DNA of 64,000 nucleotides from Planctomycetota bacterium (GTDB taxonomy: Bacteria > Planctomycetota > SZUA-567 > H5-PLA8): positions 180,310 to 244,309 of the forward strand of contig JAKLKQ010000001.1 of the NCBI GenBank assembly GCA_023150555.1. Direction: 5' to 3'. Below the pieces are notes generated by a model. The model was given only the letters and a program-made list of their open reading frames with translations, made no database searches and had not been told where the DNA came from. This document shows positions 15,409 to 24,546 of this stretch, piece by piece. The first letter of the stretch is position 1. Every line of letters starts with the position of its first letter. The position numbers and the translations under genes are program-made.

Positions 15409-16272
15409 ATGCCGAGCACGGACCCGCCGGTCCGACGACTGGCCAACCGCCTCGCCTTCCTGTCCAAGTGCGCGACGGGCCTGGGCGTCTGGCCGGACTT
15501 CGTCATCATCGGCGGAACGAAGTGCGCGACCTCGGCCTTCTACGAAAACCTCGTCCAGCACCCGCACGTCCACAAGGCGAAGCGCAAGGAAGTCCACTAC
15601 TTCGACACCAAGTTCCACCAGGGCGCGTGGTGGTACCGCGCGAACTTCCCCTCCCGGCCGGCGCGCTGGTGGGCGCACGGCCTGCGCGGGCAGCCGTGGC
15701 AGACCGGCGAGGCCACGCCGTACTACCTCTTCCATCCGCACGCGCCGCGGCGCCTGCGCGAGAAGCTGCCCAACGCAAAGCTGGTCGCGCTGCTGCGCGA
15801 GCCCGTGGCGCGCGCGTACAGCCACTACCAGCACATGGTCCGCGACGGCCGCGAGACGCTCTCGTTCGAAGACGCCATCGCGCAGGAAGCCGAACGCCTG
15901 GAAGGCGAGCGCGAGAAGCTGCTGGCCGACGAGTCCTACCGCGCGCCGCGCTTCCGCATCTTCAGCTACAAGGCCCGCGGGATCTACGTGGACCAACTCG
16001 AGGCGTGGACCAAGCACTTCCCGCGCGAACAGCTACTGGTCTTGCAGACCGAGGCCTACCAGCGCGAACCGCAGAAGGTCATGGCGCGGGCGCTCGAGTT
16101 CCTGGGCCTCGAGAAGTGGGACGGCTTCGTGCACGAACAGCACAACGTCGGCGGATACAAGGAAACGATCGGCGAGAAGATCCGCGACGAGCTGCGCACG
16201 TACTTCAAGCCGCACAACGAGCGGCTGTGGAAGTGGCTCGGCGAGGAATGGGACTGGAACGCGAAGGGATGA
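15409..16272 (+). CDS. PAPS-dependent sulfotransferase
   Basis: 287 aa from ATG at 15409 (GAGAGGGA upstream). The 5'-phosphosulfate loop FVIIGGTKCATSAFYENL near residue 30 and the 3'-phosphate-binding REPVARAYSHYQHMV near residue 130 are both present, with FLGLEKWDGF at the C-terminal side. No membrane segment; cytosolic. It probably sulfates a carbohydrate or lipid-linked glycan, as such enzymes are abundant in planctomycetes. Longer upstream reading (15196) runs inside the nuclease gene and is rejected. Confidence 0.85.
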   Translation: MPSTDPPVRRLANRLAFLSKCATGLGVWPDFVIIGGTKCATSAFYENLVQHPHVHKAKRKEVHYFDTKFHQGAWWYRANFPSRPARWWAHGLRGQPWQTGEATPYYLFHPHAPRRLREKLPNAKLVALLREPVARAYSHYQHMVRDGRETLSFEDAIAQEAERLEGEREKLLADESYRAPRFRIFSYKARGIYVDQLEAWTKHFPREQLLVLQTEAYQREPQKVMARALEFLGLEKWDGFVHEQHNVGGYKETIGEKIRDELRTYFKPHNERLWKWLGEEWDWNAKG

Positions 16273-16363
16273 GGGATGAATCCATCCTCTCTATCGCTGC
16301 GCACCAGTCGTTACCGTGTAACAAGGATTCGCTGAAAGCCGATAGCTGATCGCCGAACGCTGC

Positions 16364-17293
16364 TCAATGCACCGCCGCCGTCGCCTTGGTTGCGTTGAGG
16401 AAGCTCTTGAGGTCCGCTTCGTTGACGAGCGGCTCGCCGGGCGAGACGTTGTCGCACTTGCCGTCGCGAATCCATTCCTCGAGGCGGTGGACCTCGTCGT
16501 AGAGATGCTCGAAGCCGTCGACGATGAACAGCAGCGGCTGGTAGTGGTCGATCTCGAAGTACTGGTTGATCACCCACTCGAGCTGGAACGGGTAGCGCTG
16601 CACGTCGGACGACGTGAGGCAGTGCTCGATCTCGCCGTAGCTGCTCAGCAGTCCGCTGCCGTACACGCACAGGTCGCTGCTGCCGGGGCCGCGCTTCATC
16701 AGTCCGAACTCGACGGTAAACCAGAAGAAGCGCGCCATCGCCTTGATCACGCTCTCGATGTGCCGCACCTTCTCGCGTTCGTCGGTCATCGCGGCAGCGC
16801 GTTCGGCGGCGGCCTTAGCGACTTCGCCGAAGCGCACCAGCACGTCGGCGAAGACCTTGTCGGTGTGCATGGGCACGTGGCCGGCAACGTCGTGGAAGAT
16901 GTCGGGCTCGGGCAGGTAGTCGATCTTCTTCCCGTCGCGGATGGTGATCGTCGTGGGGAAGGCGCGCGTGCGCAGGCAGTCGAAGAAGATGTACGCGGGC
17001 ACGTAGCCGCTGACGGCCTTGGCCGTGAAGCCCGACAGCGGTGCGAGGAACTTGTTGACGTCGTCCAGCTTCGGGACGTTGTGCGGGTCCAGCGCGAGGT
17101 TGTTCACGCCCTGCATGAACTTGGGGTGCGCGTACTTTTTCCAGCGCGGAAGGATGCGCGCATACAGCCGCCGCCAGGTGTCTTGGTTGGACTCGCTGTA
17201 GAGTTCGTACGGCTGGCGGATGTAGACCTCGCCGTGCGTGCGGGCTTCCTCGATGAAGGGGGCCTGGTTGGTGGTCAGTCCGGGGGCGGTCAT
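16364..17293 (-). CDS. phhA: Phenylalanine 4-hydroxylase
   Basis: 309 aa, a bacterial-type single-domain aromatic amino acid hydroxylase. The iron ligands can be placed at His134 and His139 (PDIFHDVAGHVP) and Glu195 (FFWFTVEFGL), with YGSGLLSSYGEIEHCL and FEIDHYQPLLFIVDGFEHL following as in the family. It makes tyrosine from phenylalanine with tetrahydrobiopterin and O2 in the cytosol. The recycling enzyme phhB is in the same window at 5450-5749. It stands alone, divergent from an ECF sigma gene across about 150 bp. No ACT regulatory domain. Confidence 0.92.
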   Translation of the reverse strand: MTAPGLTTNQAPFIEEARTHGEVYIRQPYELYSESNQDTWRRLYARILPRWKKYAHPKFMQGVNNLALDPHNVPKLDDVNKFLAPLSGFTAKAVSGYVPAYIFFDCLRTRAFPTTITIRDGKKIDYLPEPDIFHDVAGHVPMHTDKVFADVLVRFGEVAKAAAERAAAMTDEREKVRHIESVIKAMARFFWFTVEFGLMKRGPGSSDLCVYGSGLLSSYGEIEHCLTSSDVQRYPFQLEWVINQYFEIDHYQPLLFIVDGFEHLYDEVHRLEEWIRDGKCDNVSPGEPLVNEADLKSFLNATKATAAVH

Positions 17294-17449
17294 GGGGCTT
17301 TCGTCCTCCCGCTTCTGCCTTCATCTTACGATTCGATGGTATCCTTCACAAATGGAAAGGAACCGGCCGAGATTAGCCAACACGGGCCAGCGAAAGACGT
17401 TGAAAATTCTGATGACCAATAGACCATGCACGTTGTTAGAAAGCCACAT

Positions 17450-18157
17450 ATGGCAACGACTACGGCGAAAAGCACCTTGTTAAAAAATGGTCCGAACTCA
17501 ACCGCGGCCTCCGACGTAGATAGGAGGAAGGGAGGAGCTTCTCCGCTGAGCACTCATGCGGAAACCGCTCCGACCCATCAGGCGCAACCTGTTGATGCGC
17601 CTGGAGTTACGGACGAGGAACTGTTCGAAAAGGTCCGCGGCGGCTGCCGCGAAAGCCTCGCTAAACTCATAAAGCGTTACGAGGCAAGCCTTTTCGCGTT
17701 ACTCGTCAAACTCACGGGAGGCGACGAGACCCAGGCCGACGACCTCTTCCAGGAGACGTTCCTCCGGGCGGTGCGGTCGGCCGATACGTACGACAGGAGC
17801 AAGCGTTTCAGGCCCTGGTTGACCACGATCGCGGTCAACCTGACGCGGGACGAGGCCCGCAAGCGCAAGCAGCGCGGCGAAATATCGCTCAACGGGCACG
17901 GCGAGGACGAGAAGGACCGCGACCCCGCCTCCGCGCGCGAGACGCCGCTGCAGAGCGCCGAACGGAGCGACGAGAACCGCAAGGTACGCCAAGCGCTCTC
18001 GCGGCTGACGGAGAAGGAACGGGAGGTCGTACTCCTCCACTTCTACGACGGCATGACGCTTCTGGAGGTCTCGGAGACGCTGGAGATTCCGCTGGGGACC
18101 GTCAAGAGCCGCCTGCACGGAGCCCTGACGCGCCTTAAGGGAGTGCTGGACCGATGA
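17450..18157 (+). CDS. ECF-type sigma factor
   Basis: 235 aa from ATG at 17450 (AGAAAG upstream); ATG at 17426 is an alternative. A poorly conserved, low-complexity N-terminal stretch of about 65 residues precedes sigma region 2 (LIKRYEASLFALL, DDLFQETFLRAVR, WLTTIAVNLTRDEARKRK) and region 4 (LSRLTEKEREVVLLHFYDGMTLLEVSETL, LGTVKSRLHGALTRL). The stop overlaps the start of a one-membrane-segment protein (ATGA), the usual anti-sigma arrangement. Expected to be released by a surface signal and to direct transcription of an unknown regulon. Confidence 0.88.
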   Translation: MATTTAKSTLLKNGPNSTAASDVDRRKGGASPLSTHAETAPTHQAQPVDAPGVTDEELFEKVRGGCRESLAKLIKRYEASLFALLVKLTGGDETQADDLFQETFLRAVRSADTYDRSKRFRPWLTTIAVNLTRDEARKRKQRGEISLNGHGEDEKDRDPASARETPLQSAERSDENRKVRQALSRLTEKEREVVLLHFYDGMTLLEVSETLEIPLGTVKSRLHGALTRLKGVLDR

Positions 18158-18669
18158 ACGACAAGATTCGAGAAGACCTTGCGAACGAGAACGCCGAGCT
18201 GACCCCCGAACTGCTCGAGGTCGGCAAGGCCGTCGCCGGCCTGGAGCGCCCCGCCGCACCCACGGGCCTGGCCGAACGCGCCCTGGCGCGCGCCGCCGGC
18301 GCGCTGCCGCACAGCGCCACGAAGGTCCTGCGCCCGGCCTGGTGGCACCGCCAGATCACGCATCCGGCCGCACGCGTCGCCGCCGCGCTGCTGATCGTCG
18401 TGCTGCTGGGCTCGTGCTTCAACTTCGACACGGCCGAACGCGTCGGCGTGCTGTCCGAGCGCGTCATCGGGACGAAGGTCGTGGACATGGTTGACGACAG
18501 CCTGATCGGCAAGCTCCCGGTAAAGCTCGACGAGAAAGAATTTGAACGCTACGTCGAGCGCCTGGTCGGCGAAGGCCGCCGCGCCGAGGTGGAAGCCCCC
18601 ACCCTGCACCCCGCCGGACACAAGCCCGAGAACTCCACCGCCCTGCCGTCGGTGCCTTCGCAGGCCTGA
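18154..18669 (+). CDS. Putative anti-sigma factor, single-pass membrane protein
   Basis: 171 aa, coupled by ATGA to the ECF gene. Residues ~1-65 are cytoplasmic and helical; a membrane segment AARVAAALLIVVLLGSCF sits near residue 75; the rest is periplasmic and ends in a Pro/Ser-rich tail. I see no zinc-binding HxxxCxxC, so it is not a classical ZAS protein. Role as the cognate anti-sigma is inferred from coupling and topology. A strong terminator follows. Confidence 0.65.
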   Translation: MNDKIREDLANENAELTPELLEVGKAVAGLERPAAPTGLAERALARAAGALPHSATKVLRPAWWHRQITHPAARVAAALLIVVLLGSCFNFDTAERVGVLSERVIGTKVVDMVDDSLIGKLPVKLDEKEFERYVERLVGEGRRAEVEAPTLHPAGHKPENSTALPSVPSQA

Positions 18670-18698
18670 ACCCGCTCTCTCTCTGCCTCACCGGGAAG

Positions 18699-18727
18699 CC
18701 CCGTCTCGCGACGGGGTTTTCTGTTTT
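18699..18727 (+). terminator. Rho-independent terminator after the ECF/anti-sigma operon
   Basis: Perfect seven-base stem CCCCGTC / GACGGGG with a TCGC loop (18699-18716) followed by TTTTCTGTTTT. Confidence 0.85.
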
Positions 18728-18819
18728 GAGCGGCCGCACTTTCGGATGCCATTTTTGAGCGCCTCCTTTACTATGGGTGCGCGGCCGGGGATGCCCGTCC
18801 GCAGGCCGGAGATCCGCGT

Positions 18820-19236
18820 ATGGAAGGTCCCAGCCGCAGGCCGCCCGCGCGTCGCGAGAGCTTCGCCGAGTCGCGCATCCGCGCGGCCATGGAATCCGGC
18901 GCCTTCGAGCGCCTGCCGGGCGCCGGCAAGCCCATCCCGGACCTCGACGAACCCTACGATCCGATGTGGTGGCTGAAGAAGATGATCCGCCGCGAGAACC
19001 TGGAGGCGCTGCCCCAAAGCATGGCCCTGCGGAACCTGATCGCGAAGCAGCGCGGCCAGCTCCTGCGCCTGCCCGCCGAGGAGGCCGTGCGGCAGCGCGT
19101 CGAACAGATCAACGCGACGATCCGCGAGCTGAACGCCAGAGTCCTCGACGGCCCGGGCCTGGGCTTTGCCGAGCTGGATCCCTGCGAGGAACTCGCGCGC
19201 TGGCGGGCGCGCCGGGCCGAGCTAGCGCAGAAATGA
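18820..19236 (+). CDS. DUF1992 / DnaJC28-conserved-domain protein
   Basis: 138 aa. The domain signature is clear: FAESRIRAAMESGAFERLPGAGKPI, followed by DEPYDPMWWLKKMIRRENL (quoted as residues ~14-56 of the protein). DUF1992 proteins are small, helical and of unknown function, found widely in bacteria and in the C-terminal part of eukaryotic DnaJC28. Stop overlaps the RNase D start (ATGA), so it heads a three-gene operon with RNase D and a Gfo/Idh oxidoreductase. Confidence 0.85.
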   Translation: MEGPSRRPPARRESFAESRIRAAMESGAFERLPGAGKPIPDLDEPYDPMWWLKKMIRRENLEALPQSMALRNLIAKQRGQLLRLPAEEAVRQRVEQINATIRELNARVLDGPGLGFAELDPCEELARWRARRAELAQK

Positions 19237-20456
19237 CGGAAGAAGCCCATCCGACCGCCACGTTCCTGCAGGTCCAGACCCCCGACGTTCTGGAAGCCGC
19301 CGCCGCGCGCTGGCGCCAGACCGATGCGCTGGCGCTGGACCTGGAGTTCGTGCGCACGCGGACGTTCTACCCCAAGCTGGGCCTGATCCAGGTCGCCGAC
19401 GGCCGCCAGCAGTACCTCGTCGACCCGCTCGCCATCGAGGACCTTGCGCCGCTGTGGGACGTGTTGCGCGACGAGAAGATCGTGAAGGTCCTGCATTCGT
19501 CCCGCGAGGACCTTGAGTCGATCTACTACCGCTTCGGCGACCTGCCGCGGAACATCTTCGACACGCAGGTCGCGGCGGCCTTCCTGGGCTTCGGGTATGC
19601 CATCGGCTACCAGGCGCTGGTGCGGCTGCTGCTGGCCGTCGAACTGCCCAAGAACGAGACGCGCACCAACTGGACCAAGCGCCCGCTGACGGCCGCGCAG
19701 CTGATGTACGCGGCGCTGGACGTCGCCAAGCTGCTGCCGGCGCGCGAGATCCTGATCCGCCGCCTGGAAGACTGCGGACGCCTGTCGTGGGTGATGGAGG
19801 AATGCGGGAAGCTGGCGGAACTCTCCCGCTTCGACGAGACCCCCGAGCTGTACTACAAGCGCATCAAGAGCGCCAGCCGCTTCGACCGGCACGAGCTGGC
19901 CGTGCTGCGCGCGCTCTGCGCGTGGCGCGAGAACCGCGCGCGCGAACGCGACCTGCCGCGCAACTTCGTGCTCGAGGAAGCCCACCTGGTGAAGCTGGCG
20001 CGCGCCCGGCCGCAGTCACTCGACGAGCTGGTCAAGCTCGAGGACATCCCCGAGCCCGTGCGGCGGCGCGTCGGGCCGGCGGTGATCGAGACGATCGCCA
20101 AGGCCTGGTCGCTGCCGGAAGCCCAGTGGCCGCCGGCCATCGACCGGCCCCTGAACGCCAAGCGCTACGAACGCATCCTCGAGGCGCTGAAGGGCGCAGC
20201 CCAGGCCAAGGCCACGGAGATGAACCTGCCGCAGCCGCTGCTGGCGCAGAACCGCCTGCTGGAAGAAGTGATCCGCTGCGCCGAGAACGACACGCCCCTG
20301 CCCGAAGAACTGTTGGGCTGGCGGCGCGAAGCCATCGGCGAACAGCTCCGCACGAAGGCCAAGCAGATGCTGGCCGAACACGTGCTGCGCACCACGCGCA
20401 AGCTGCGGCCCATGCGCTCCTCGCGGCGTTCGTCTCACCGGGACCCCGCGCCGTGA
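19233..20456 (+). CDS. rnd: Ribonuclease D
   Basis: 407 aa. DEDD exonuclease domain: LALDLEFVRTRTFYPKLGL (DxE), HSSREDLESIY, FDTQVAA and the YAALDVAKLL motif; two HRDC-like segments follow (HELAVLRALCAWRENRARERDLPRNFVL; second near residues 320-390), given here as positions only. 3'-5' processing of tRNA and other small RNAs is the expected role. Coupled by overlaps to DUF1992 upstream and to a dehydrogenase gene downstream (GTGA). The C-terminus ends in a basic RRSSRR tail. Confidence 0.88.
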   Translation: MTEEAHPTATFLQVQTPDVLEAAAARWRQTDALALDLEFVRTRTFYPKLGLIQVADGRQQYLVDPLAIEDLAPLWDVLRDEKIVKVLHSSREDLESIYYRFGDLPRNIFDTQVAAAFLGFGYAIGYQALVRLLLAVELPKNETRTNWTKRPLTAAQLMYAALDVAKLLPAREILIRRLEDCGRLSWVMEECGKLAELSRFDETPELYYKRIKSASRFDRHELAVLRALCAWRENRARERDLPRNFVLEEAHLVKLARARPQSLDELVKLEDIPEPVRRRVGPAVIETIAKAWSLPEAQWPPAIDRPLNAKRYERILEALKGAAQAKATEMNLPQPLLAQNRLLEEVIRCAENDTPLPEELLGWRREAIGEQLRTKAKQMLAEHVLRTTRKLRPMRSSRRSSHRDPAP

Positions 20457-21553
20457 GCGCGGCCGGCGCGCCCCTGCGCCTGGGCCTGGTCGGCTTCGGC
20501 GGCGCCACCGCGCGCGGCCACTGGCCCGCGATCCAGGCACTGCCGAAGGACGTGACACTCACCGCGATCGCGCGCGGCGACGCGAAGAAACTCGGCGACG
20601 CCCTTTCGCTCACCGGCTGCCGCCGAGGCTACGCCGACTGGCGCGAACTCGTCGCCGACCCGGATATCGACGCGGTCCTGATCGCCAGCCCCAACGCGCT
20701 GCACGCCGACCAGGCGATTGCGGCGATGGATGCGGGCAAGGACGTGCTTTGCGAGAAGCCGCCGGCGACGACGCACGACGAGGCCCGCCGCATGCAGGCG
20801 GCCGCCGAGCGCACCGGGCGCATCCTCCAATACGGCTTCCTGCTGCGCTTCGCCGAGGAGACCGTGCGCGCGCGGCGCCTGGTCGAAGACGGCACGCTGG
20901 GCGAGGTCTACCACCTGCGGGCGTGGTGGCTGCGGCGCCGCGGCAGCCCGACCTTCGGCAGCTGGTTCACGACGAAGGCGCTTTCCGGCGGCGGTCCGCT
21001 CGCGGATCTCGGCAGCCACCTGCTCGACCGCGCGCTGCACCTGCTGGGCTACCCGGCCGTCGAGTCGGTCTTCGCGGTCACGCACGCGCGGCTGCGCGAC
21101 ACGAAAGTGCCCAGCAGCCTGGCCAGCGGAGAAAAATCGGGTGCGACGGGCGTGAACGACGTCGAAGACTTCGCCGCGGCGGTCTTCCGGCTCGCCGGGG
21201 GAAAGAGCCTGGTGCTTGAGACGAGCTTCGCGGCGAACCTGCCCGAACGCCCCTTCGGGACCGACCTGCTCGGTGACCGAGCGGGGCTGCGCCTGCGCTC
21301 GGGCGAGGACCTGCGGCTGTTCGGCGAAGACGCCGGCGCGGTGACCGACTCGACGATCAAGCTCAACGACGAGAAGCCCGCGAACGTCGCGCTGCGGCGC
21401 CGCCAACTGGCGCACTTCGCGGAGTGCGTGCGCACGCGTCGCAGCCCCGGGCCCCTCGCCGCGACCGCCGCGCAGGGCTCGGCGCTGATGCAGGCGCTGG
21501 AGGCCGCGTACCGTTCGGCGGAACTAGGCCACGAGGTGCGCGTGGGAGCCTAG
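20453..21553 (+). CDS. Gfo/Idh/MocA-family oxidoreductase
   Basis: 366 aa from a GTG that overlaps the RNase D stop (GTGA). N-terminal Rossmann fold with GLVGFGGATARGHWPAI, SPNALHADQAIAAMDAGKDVLCEKP (the EKP Lys is the usual catalytic residue), then the alpha/beta substrate domain with GGGPLADLGSHLLDRALHLLG. NAD(P)-dependent oxidation or reduction of a sugar or inositol derivative is expected; the substrate is unknown. Membership in the same operon as RNase D seems to be fortuitous. Confidence 0.85.
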   Translation: MSAAGAPLRLGLVGFGGATARGHWPAIQALPKDVTLTAIARGDAKKLGDALSLTGCRRGYADWRELVADPDIDAVLIASPNALHADQAIAAMDAGKDVLCEKPPATTHDEARRMQAAAERTGRILQYGFLLRFAEETVRARRLVEDGTLGEVYHLRAWWLRRRGSPTFGSWFTTKALSGGGPLADLGSHLLDRALHLLGYPAVESVFAVTHARLRDTKVPSSLASGEKSGATGVNDVEDFAAAVFRLAGGKSLVLETSFAANLPERPFGTDLLGDRAGLRLRSGEDLRLFGEDAGAVTDSTIKLNDEKPANVALRRRQLAHFAECVRTRRSPGPLAATAAQGSALMQALEAAYRSAELGHEVRVGA

Positions 21554-21724
21554 TACTGCCGCAAAGTAGGGTCTTCGTAGGTCTGTTTTTCCTGCATCGC
21601 CCCCTTTAATTGGACGATTCCATCAGGCAGCCGGCTCAGGTGCCGGACGGTCCCCATTGGCCCGTTCAAGAAGCGGGTCTGAACGCGGGGCGGGCGACGG
21701 CCCGGCTCGCCACGGAGGTTGACG

Positions 21725-22660
21725 ATGGAAATCAAACGCGACGCGCGCATTGGTCTCGCGGTACTGCTGGTGCTGGCCCTCTCGGTGACCCTGCTGATCG
21801 CCAAGGCCATGCAGCGCACCGAGGAGAACCAGGTGCTGAACAACAACGTGACCATGGCCACGCCCGCGAGTTCGGCCAGCAGCGTGACCTTCGATCCCGG
21901 CGCCGTGGCACCCGCGCTCGTCGAGTCGCCCGGCGAGGCCGCGCGCCGCGTAGGACTCGAGCGCTTCCAGGCCGACCACGGTTACGTGCCCGGCGCGACG
22001 CCCGTTGCGCCTGCGCCCGGCGCCGCTCTCCCGAGCCCCGTGCCGGTCGTGAGCGCTCCGGTTCCGGCCGCCGTTCCTCCGGTCCCGACGGATCACTTCA
22101 ACCAGTTCCCCGCACCGCCCGCCGGACTCCCGGGCGTCGCGTCCAATCCCGGCGTGGTCGTGGTGGCCCCCGTCGTACCCGCGCCGGCGAAGGTCGAGTA
22201 CACCGTCGTCGAAGGCGACAGCCCCTGGGTGATCGCGAAGAAGACGCTGGGTGACGGCAAATACTTCCAGAAGATCCTCGACGCCAACCCGGGCCTGGAC
22301 GCGACGCGCCTGAAGGTCGGACAGAAGCTGAATGTTCCTTCCGCCGAAGCCGCTCCCGCGCCGGCGACCGTCGCTTCCGAAGCGGTGGCCGCCAACACGC
22401 CGCCGCAGGTCGTGGTCCCGCAGCCGCTGACGATCTCGGCGGTGACTTCGGCGCCCGCTGCCCTGAACGCGGACCACGAAGACGCGGAGTTCGACGAGTA
22501 CGTGGTGAAGTCCGGCGATACGATCGGCCACATCGCGCACGATTACTACGGATACAGCGGGCCCAAGTCGGTCAAGCGCATCGTCGACGCCAACCCCGGC
22601 CTGGATCCCAGGGCGCTCAAGGAAGGCATGCGCCTGAAGATCCCCGTCATCCAGCCCTGA
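21725..22660 (+). CDS. LysM-domain protein with N-terminal membrane anchor
   Basis: 311 aa. A membrane anchor near the N-terminus (IGLAVLLVLALSVTLLIA), a Pro/Ala/Val-rich linker of about 110 residues, then LysM 1 (VEYTVVEGDSPWVIAKKTLGDGKYFQKILDANPG, residues ~160-205) and LysM 2 near the C-terminus (DEYVVKSGDTIGHIAHDYYG). LysM repeats bind peptidoglycan-type glycans, so this is a periplasmic wall-associated protein with its N-terminus in the inner membrane. ATG has GGAGG ten bases upstream; a strong terminator follows the gene, so it is monocistronic. Confidence 0.82.
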   Translation: MEIKRDARIGLAVLLVLALSVTLLIAKAMQRTEENQVLNNNVTMATPASSASSVTFDPGAVAPALVESPGEAARRVGLERFQADHGYVPGATPVAPAPGAALPSPVPVVSAPVPAAVPPVPTDHFNQFPAPPAGLPGVASNPGVVVVAPVVPAPAKVEYTVVEGDSPWVIAKKTLGDGKYFQKILDANPGLDATRLKVGQKLNVPSAEAAPAPATVASEAVAANTPPQVVVPQPLTISAVTSAPAALNADHEDAEFDEYVVKSGDTIGHIAHDYYGYSGPKSVKRIVDANPGLDPRALKEGMRLKIPVIQP

Positions 22661-22699
22661 CTCTTCGACCGAACCGGCGCGCTTCATTCCGCGCGAACA

Positions 22700-22723
22700 G
22701 GGGCCCTTCGGGGCCCCTTTTTT
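22700..22723 (+). terminator. Rho-independent terminator after the LysM gene
   Basis: Stem GGGGCCC / GGGCCCC with TTCG loop at 22700-22717, followed by six Ts. Confidence 0.88.
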
Positions 22724-22842
22724 CATACCAACGCACCATGCGCAACCAGTCCTGCCATTTTCCCTGTAACGCCGCGGAGGGCTCCGGTATCTTAAAGCTG
22801 CTTTTGAGGGCAGGGACCACTCACGGAGCCGAACAAAAAGCC

Positions 22843-23670
22843 ATGCGCGCCATACCCATCGTGAAGATGTCCGGCACGGGCAACGACTTCATCATGGTCG
22901 ACAACCGCGACGGACTTATAAAGGAGGCCGACCAACCGGCCTTCGTGAAGGCCGCTTGCCCGCGCCGCGTAAGCGCCGGGGCCGACGGAGCGATCCTGAT
23001 CGAGCCCGCCACCAAGCCAGGCCACGATTTCCGCATGCGCTACTACAACGCCGACGGCGGCGAGGCCGAGATGTGCGGCAACGGTTCGCGCTGCGTCGCC
23101 GTCTTCGCGCGCAAGATCGGCGCGGCCGGGGCCGAGCAGACGATCCAGACCATCGCCGGCTCGCTGAAGGCCAGCGTCCCGAACGACGAGCGCTCCGCGC
23201 GCGTGCGCCTGAGCCAGCCCACCGAAATGAAGGTCTTCGAAGGCGTGGCCCTGCCCGGCGGCAAGGCCGACCTCTACTGGATGGACACCGGCGTGCCGCA
23301 CGCCATCGAGTACGTGTCCGACGTCGCGAAGATCGCGATCAAGGAACGCGGCGCCGCCATCCGCTACCACGACGTTTTCAAGCCCAAGGGCACCAACGCG
23401 AACTTCGTGCAACTTCTGGGCAAGAACGAGATCCGGCTGCGCACCTACGAGCGCGGCGTCGAAGACGAGACGCTGGCGTGCGGCACCGGCGCCACGGCCT
23501 GCGCCATCGTCACCGGCCTGGTGCACGGCTACACCTCGCCGGTGAAGGTGCACATCGCCAGCGGCGATGCGCTGACGATCCACTTCGAACTGAAGGGCAA
23601 GTCCAGCACGCCGCCGTACCTGGAAGGTGGCGTCACCACGGTCTACAAAGGCGAGTTCTACTGGACGTAA
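22843..23670 (+). CDS. dapF: Diaminopimelate epimerase
   Basis: 275 aa from ATG at 22843; the longer reading from 22738 crosses the upstream promoter region. Converts LL- to meso-diaminopimelate for lysine and peptidoglycan. The two catalytic cysteines are visible: Cys78 (ADGGEAEMCGNGSRC) and Cys213 (LACGTGATAC), and the N-terminal MSGTGNDFIMVDN motif is intact. Peptidoglycan precursor synthesis is thus present. Followed 14 bp later by the TIM-barrel gene, probably on the same transcript. Confidence 0.93.
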   Translation: MRAIPIVKMSGTGNDFIMVDNRDGLIKEADQPAFVKAACPRRVSAGADGAILIEPATKPGHDFRMRYYNADGGEAEMCGNGSRCVAVFARKIGAAGAEQTIQTIAGSLKASVPNDERSARVRLSQPTEMKVFEGVALPGGKADLYWMDTGVPHAIEYVSDVAKIAIKERGAAIRYHDVFKPKGTNANFVQLLGKNEIRLRTYERGVEDETLACGTGATACAIVTGLVHGYTSPVKVHIASGDALTIHFELKGKSSTPPYLEGGVTTVYKGEFYWT

Positions 23671-23684
23671 GGGAGATTCAAACC

Positions 23685-24539
23685 ATGGCTTTCCGGCTGA
23701 CGGGTTTCGCGGACGAGGCGACCAAGTCCCTGAAGGGCCAGATCGACGTGATCAAGAAGCTGGGCTGGACGGGCCTGGAAGTGCGGCTCGTCGAAGGCAC
23801 CAACTTCTGCCACCTCGACGACGCGAAATTCGAAGCCGCCTGGGATACGCTGCATTCCAGCGGCATCCAGATCGTCGGCTACGGCGCGGCGCTGGCCAAT
23901 TGGGCGCGCCCGATCACCACCGACTTCAAGGTTGACCTCGACGAACTCAACAAGAACCTGCCGCGCATGAAGAAGACCGGCACGAAGATCATCCGCTGCA
24001 TGAGCTACCCCAACGACCCGAAGAACCCCTGGCCCGAGGCCAAATGGAAGGCCGAAGCCTTCAAGCGCCTGAAGGAACTGGCCAAGCGCTGCGCCGACGC
24101 CGGCGTGATCCTGGGCCACGAGAACTGCAACGGCTACGGCGGGCTGGGCCCGAAGCAGAGCGTCGAGATGTTCGAGGCCGTCAACAGCCCAGCCTTCAAG
24201 CTCGTGCTCGACACCGGCAACAACTCGCTGCACGACAACAACAACGACGTGACGTGGGAGATCTACAAGCAGAACCGCAAGTACCTCGCGCACGTCCACA
24301 TCAAGGCCGCCAAGCCCGGCCCCGACGGGAAGTGGCTCACCTGCTACCCCGACGAGGATCCCGTGCAGCTGCGCATCCTCAAGGACCTGAAGGCCACCGG
24401 CTACGACGGGTGGCTGTCTATCGAACCCCACATGAAGGCCGCCGTCCACGCCGGCAAGGACGTCGAGGACGCTGCCGCCGCGACCGAGGTCTTCCTCGAG
24501 TACGGCCGCCGCATCAAGGAACTGGTCGCGAAGGCCTGA
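23685..24539 (+). CDS. Sugar phosphate isomerase/epimerase (AP-endonuclease-2-like TIM barrel)
   Basis: 284 aa. Typical motifs: GFADEATKSLKGQIDVIKKLGW, LGHENCNGYGGLGP, LVLDTGNNSL, HVHIKAAKPGPDGKW and YDGWLSIEPHM, in which Glu, Asp, His and Glu form the metal site of the xylose-isomerase-like barrel. GGGAG lies eight bases before the ATG. The family acts on sugars, hydroxypyruvate or inositol derivatives; the substrate here is not defined. Convergent with the ATPase gene, whose stop is 7 bp away. Confidence 0.82.
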   Translation: MAFRLTGFADEATKSLKGQIDVIKKLGWTGLEVRLVEGTNFCHLDDAKFEAAWDTLHSSGIQIVGYGAALANWARPITTDFKVDLDELNKNLPRMKKTGTKIIRCMSYPNDPKNPWPEAKWKAEAFKRLKELAKRCADAGVILGHENCNGYGGLGPKQSVEMFEAVNSPAFKLVLDTGNNSLHDNNNDVTWEIYKQNRKYLAHVHIKAAKPGPDGKWLTCYPDEDPVQLRILKDLKATGYDGWLSIEPHMKAAVHAGKDVEDAAAATEVFLEYGRRIKELVAKA

Positions 24540-24546
24540 CGGCCGC

